From positions 1 to 7,848 of the forward strand of contig JAJXWG010000072.1 in NCBI GenBank assembly GCA_021781695.1: DNA of 7,848 nucleotides. The letters run 5' to 3'. Origin of the DNA: Pseudomonadota bacterium. Its GTDB lineage: Bacteria; Pseudomonadota; Gammaproteobacteria; Burkholderiales; Gallionellaceae. This document shows positions 5,646-7,848 of the stretch, piece by piece. How positions within the stretch are numbered: position 1 is the first letter of the stretch; every line of letters starts with the position of its first letter. A program made the position numbers and the translations under genes. The notes below the pieces were generated by a model. The model saw only the letters and a program-made list of their open reading frames with translations, did no database searches and was not told the DNA's origin.

Positions 5646-6131
5646 CTAATAACGACCACCGGTCTTGTATATATAGTTTGATAGCTCGGCAGATTCGCTG
5701 TTCACGCGCCGCACGATGCCGTGCATGTTGCGTATGATGCCTCGCATCACGTGATAGACCAGCCGGGGATGAGAATTGAGCAGCGATTCGAATCTTAAGC
5801 GCTGCATGCTCAATACTTTGGTGGGTCCCACGGCATAAAGCGTTGCGCTGATCTGCGATGCAGCGCCGCCCGCAAAGGTGATCATGCCCGCCAGATCCCC
5901 GGGCTTCAGCACATGGATGACCGCCTTCTCAACAGCGCTTTCTATACTAACCTCGATATCGCCAGAAGCAAGAATGTATAGATTATCCGACTTTTCATCA
6001 TTGGGTTTGACGATGACATCGCCCGCCCTGTAATCCTGGACCTCGAACAGTTCCGCCAGAATTTCCACTTCTGCATTGCTTAATTCTTCCGTTATAGGTG
6101 ATGCGCGCAGCGTGTCTATCACTAATGACAT
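5646..6131 (-). CDS. Stand-alone cyclic-nucleotide-binding-fold protein with a degenerate cassette
   Basis: The 161-aa protein starts at ATG 6131, 5 nt after AGGAGG. An in-frame ATG at 6191 would overlap the secA end and has no such site. Residues about 25-115 form a CRP-like beta roll: YRAGDVIVKPNDEKSDNLYI (34-53), ASGDIEVSIES (55-65) and KPGDLAGMITFAGG (76-89). Where a canonical cassette has F-G-E and R-x-A-T/S, this one has A-G-M (81-83) and an S-Q-I-S-A-T stretch (92-97), so the Glu and Arg that hold cAMP are missing. It may bind another ligand or act by protein contacts. The C-terminal 45 residues are a helical tail (HPRLVYHVMRGIIRNMHGIV) with no helix-turn-helix. There is no signal peptide, so it should be cytoplasmic. 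It sits between secA (11 nt upstream) and argJ (9 nt downstream) in the same operon. Its function is unknown. Confidence 0.88.
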   Translation of the reverse strand: MSLVIDTLRASPITEELSNAEVEILAELFEVQDYRAGDVIVKPNDEKSDNLYILASGDIEVSIESAVEKAVIHVLKPGDLAGMITFAGGAASQISATLYAVGPTKVLSMQRLRFESLLNSHPRLVYHVMRGIIRNMHGIVRRVNSESAELSNYIYKTGGRY

Positions 6132-6136
6132 TGCTT

Positions 6137-6142
6137 CCTCCT
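6137..6142 (-). promoter_or_regulatory. Shine-Dalgarno that sets the start at 6131
   Basis: On the minus strand AGGAGG directly abuts the secA stop codon TAA (6143-6145) and lies 5 nt before ATG at 6131. This perfect site favours the short form of the cyclic-nucleotide-fold protein over a start at 6191 inside secA and suggests translation coupled to secA. Confidence 0.7.
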
Positions 6143-7848
6143 TTAACTCAGTTGCCCGTGACATTGCTTGTATTTCTTGCCTGAACCGCACGGGCAGGGG
6201 TCATTGCGCCCGATCTTCTTTCCGTCGCGCACAAAGGGCAGCTGTTCTTCGCTTTCCGATGTTGCCCCCCGGGATAGCGCTTCCTCATAGTCGGCATGGT
6301 GGTACTGCACATCCACAGGCGCGGTTTGCACGGGCTCAATTTCCGCTTCGCTGCGTATTTCCACGTTCATCAGCACCTGTATCACTTCGCGCTTGATCAC
6401 GTCCAGCATCATCGAGAACAGCTCGAAGGCTTCGCGCTTGTATTCCTGCTTGGGGTTTTTCTGCGCATAACCGCGCAGATGTATTCCCTGACGCAGATGA
6501 TCCAGCGAGGCAAGATGCTCGCGCCAGTGCATATCCACGCTTTGCAGCATGATCGCGCGCTCGTAATGATGCATGGCCTCAGCGCCCACCTTGTCCACCT
6601 TGGCCTGGTATGCCAGTTTTGCATGCTCGAGGATGCGCGCGCGCAAGCCCGCCTCGTTCAGCGCCTTATCCTCATCCAGCCAGTGAGCCAGAGGCAATGC
6701 CAGCTGGAATTCCGCCGCCAGCGCCTTTTCGAGGCCGGCCACATCCCACTGCTCTTCCATGCTGTGCGGCGTGATATAAAGGCTGACCATATCGTCCAGC
6801 ACGCCATCCCGCATTCCCGCAATGGTCTCCGAGATATCCTCGCTTTCCATCAGTTCGGTCCGCTGCTGGTAGATCACCTTGCGCTGGTCGTTCGCCACGT
6901 CGTCGTATTCGAGAATCTGCTTGCGCGTATCGAAGTTGCGCGCCTCCACCTTGCGCTGCGCATTCTCGATCGCGCGCGTCACCCAGACATGCTCGATCGC
7001 CTCACCTTCGGGCAGCTTGAACTTGTTCATGATCGCAGCGACCCTGTCGGAAGCGAAAATGCGCAGCAGCGGGTCCTCCAGTGAAAGATAGAATCGGCTG
7101 GAACCGGGGTCGCCCTGGCGGCCTGAGCGGCCGCGCAGCTGGTTGTCCACGCGCCTCGATTCATGGCGTTCCGTGCCTATGATGTGCAGGCCGCCGCTTT
7201 TGATCACCTGCTCATGCAAAGCGTTCCACTCTTCCTTCAGCTTTGCGATGCGCGCGGCGGCCTGATCCGGGTTCTGATCTGCGCGTATATTCTCGATCTG
7301 ATGCTCTATGCTGCCGCCCAGCACGATGTCGGTTCCGCGGCCTGCCATATTGGTGGCGATGGTGATCATCTTGGGCTGCCCTGCCTGTGCCACGATCTCG
7401 GCCTCTCTGGCATGCTGCTTGGCATTGAGCACCTGATGCGGCAGCTTTTCCTTGTCCAGCAGATGCGAGAGCAGCTCAGAATTCTCGATGGAAGTCGTGC
7501 CCACCAGCACCGGCTGGCCGCGCTCATAACAATCCTTGATGTCGACGATCACCGCTCGGTATTTTTCCATCGCGGTGAGATACACCTTGTCCATCATGTC
7601 GCGGCGCACCGTCGGACGATTGGGCGGAATGATCACCGTTTCCAGATTGTAGATCTGCTGGAATTCGTAGGCTTCGGTATCCGCCGTTCCGGTCATGCCG
7701 CCCAGTTTGTCGTACATGCGAAAATAATTCTGGAAAGTGATAGAGGCCAGCGTCTGGTTTTCCTTCTTTATCTCCACGCCTTCCTTGGCTTCCACAGCCT
7801 GATGCAGCCCGTCGGACCAGCGGCGCCCCGACATCAGGCGGCCCGTGT
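6143..7848 (-). CDS. secA: Preprotein translocase ATPase SecA, C-terminal two thirds (cut by window edge)
   Basis: About 567 residues remain, starting at [16 protein letters not shown], which aligns with E. coli SecA from about residue 365-370, so some 370 residues including Walker A and B lie beyond the right edge. SecA is the cytoplasmic motor that pushes unfolded precursors through SecYEG using ATP. Seen in order, numbered from the first Met here: the [26 protein letters not shown] segment (26-51); the second nucleotide-binding domain with [14 protein letters not shown] (161-174) and [18 protein letters not shown] (232-249), carrying motifs V and VI; the scaffold/wing region with [19 protein letters not shown] (300-318) and [24 protein letters not shown] (435-458); and a variable linker. 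It ends in the zinc/SecB-binding tail [19 protein letters not shown] (542-560), whose C-x-C-x8-C-H ligands are all present. The stop at 6143-6145 is 11 nt before the next gene. The promoter is outside the window. Confidence 0.98.
   Translation of the reverse strand, partial: TGRLMSGRRWSDGLHQAVEAKEGVEIKKENQTLASITFQNYFRMYDKLGGMTGTADTEAYEFQQIYNLETVIIPPNRPTVRRDMMDKVYLTAMEKYRAVIVDIKDCYERGQPVLVGTTSIENSELLSHLLDKEKLPHQVLNAKQHAREAEIVAQAGQPKMITIATNMAGRGTDIVLGGSIEHQIENIRADQNPDQAAARIAKLKEEWNALHEQVIKSGGLHIIGTERHESRRVDNQLRGRSGRQGDPGSSRFYLSLEDPLLRIFASDRVAAIMNKFKLPEGEAIEHVWVTRAIENAQRKVEARNFDTRKQILEYDDVANDQRKVIYQQRTELMESEDISETIAGMRDGVLDDMVSLYITPHSMEEQWDVAGLEKALAAEFQLALPLAHWLDEDKALNEAGLRARILEHAKLAYQAKVDKVGAEAMHHYERAIMLQSVDMHWREHLASLDHLRQGIHLRGYAQKNPKQEYKREAFELFSMMLDVIKREVIQVLMNVEIRSEAEIEPVQTAPVDVQYHHADYEEALSRGATSESEEQLPFVRDGKKIGRNDPCPCGSGKKYKQCHGQLS

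Noticed and set aside
6132..6191. 20-residue N-terminal extension of the cyclic-nucleotide-fold protein
   Set aside because: It would overlap the end of secA, while a perfect AGGAGG sits 5 nt before ATG 6131.
6296..7084. Plus-strand open frame of 262 codons
   Set aside because: It is antisense to secA; the His/Leu-rich product reflects complementary secA codons.

Overview
The window (7,848 bp) looks like chromosomal DNA of a betaproteobacterium. The long secA and argJ products are close to the proteobacterial forms, and a secA / argJ / DUF815-ATPase series together with FecR-OmpA-CHASE2 sets fits that class. A Nitrosomonadales or Gallionellaceae-type host is my guess and cannot be settled from the sequence alone. 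I see no tRNA, rRNA, CRISPR array, insertion sequence or other mobile element.

Left part (1-1712), an envelope/signalling group: a CHASE2-domain membrane sensor on the minus strand, cut by the left edge and apparently started from TTG at 436, is divergent from a plus-strand pair. That pair is a secreted FecR-domain protein (634-1083) and an OmpA-like peptidoglycan-binding lipoprotein (1107-1712). The AT-rich spacer between the divergent genes (437-633) holds a GATAAT/ATTATC dyad and a 10-bp palindrome, and is the likely control region.

Middle part (1713-3549): a 335-aa protein with an N-terminal cyclic-nucleotide-binding domain, binding residues intact, and a C-terminal domain I do not recognise. 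It is followed by an Slp-family outer-membrane lipoprotein. Each of these two genes has a small inverted repeat next to or overlapping its Shine-Dalgarno sequence.

Right part (3553-7848), all on the minus strand and packed like one operon: secA (C-terminal two thirds, cut by the right edge), a 161-aa lone cyclic-nucleotide-binding-fold protein with a degenerate binding cassette, argJ, and a DUF815 AAA+ ATPase. The gaps are 11, 9 and 2 nt. This operon meets the Slp gene tail to tail with only 3 nt between the stop codons.

secA (protein export), argJ (arginine synthesis) and the DUF815 ATPase are housekeeping or conserved genes. The less explained parts are the CHASE2/FecR/OmpA group, the two very different cyclic-nucleotide-fold proteins, and the unassigned C-terminal domain of the 335-aa protein. 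A cAMP or cGMP link between the CHASE2 protein and the 335-aa protein is possible, but it rests on inference because the CHASE2 output domain lies outside the window.
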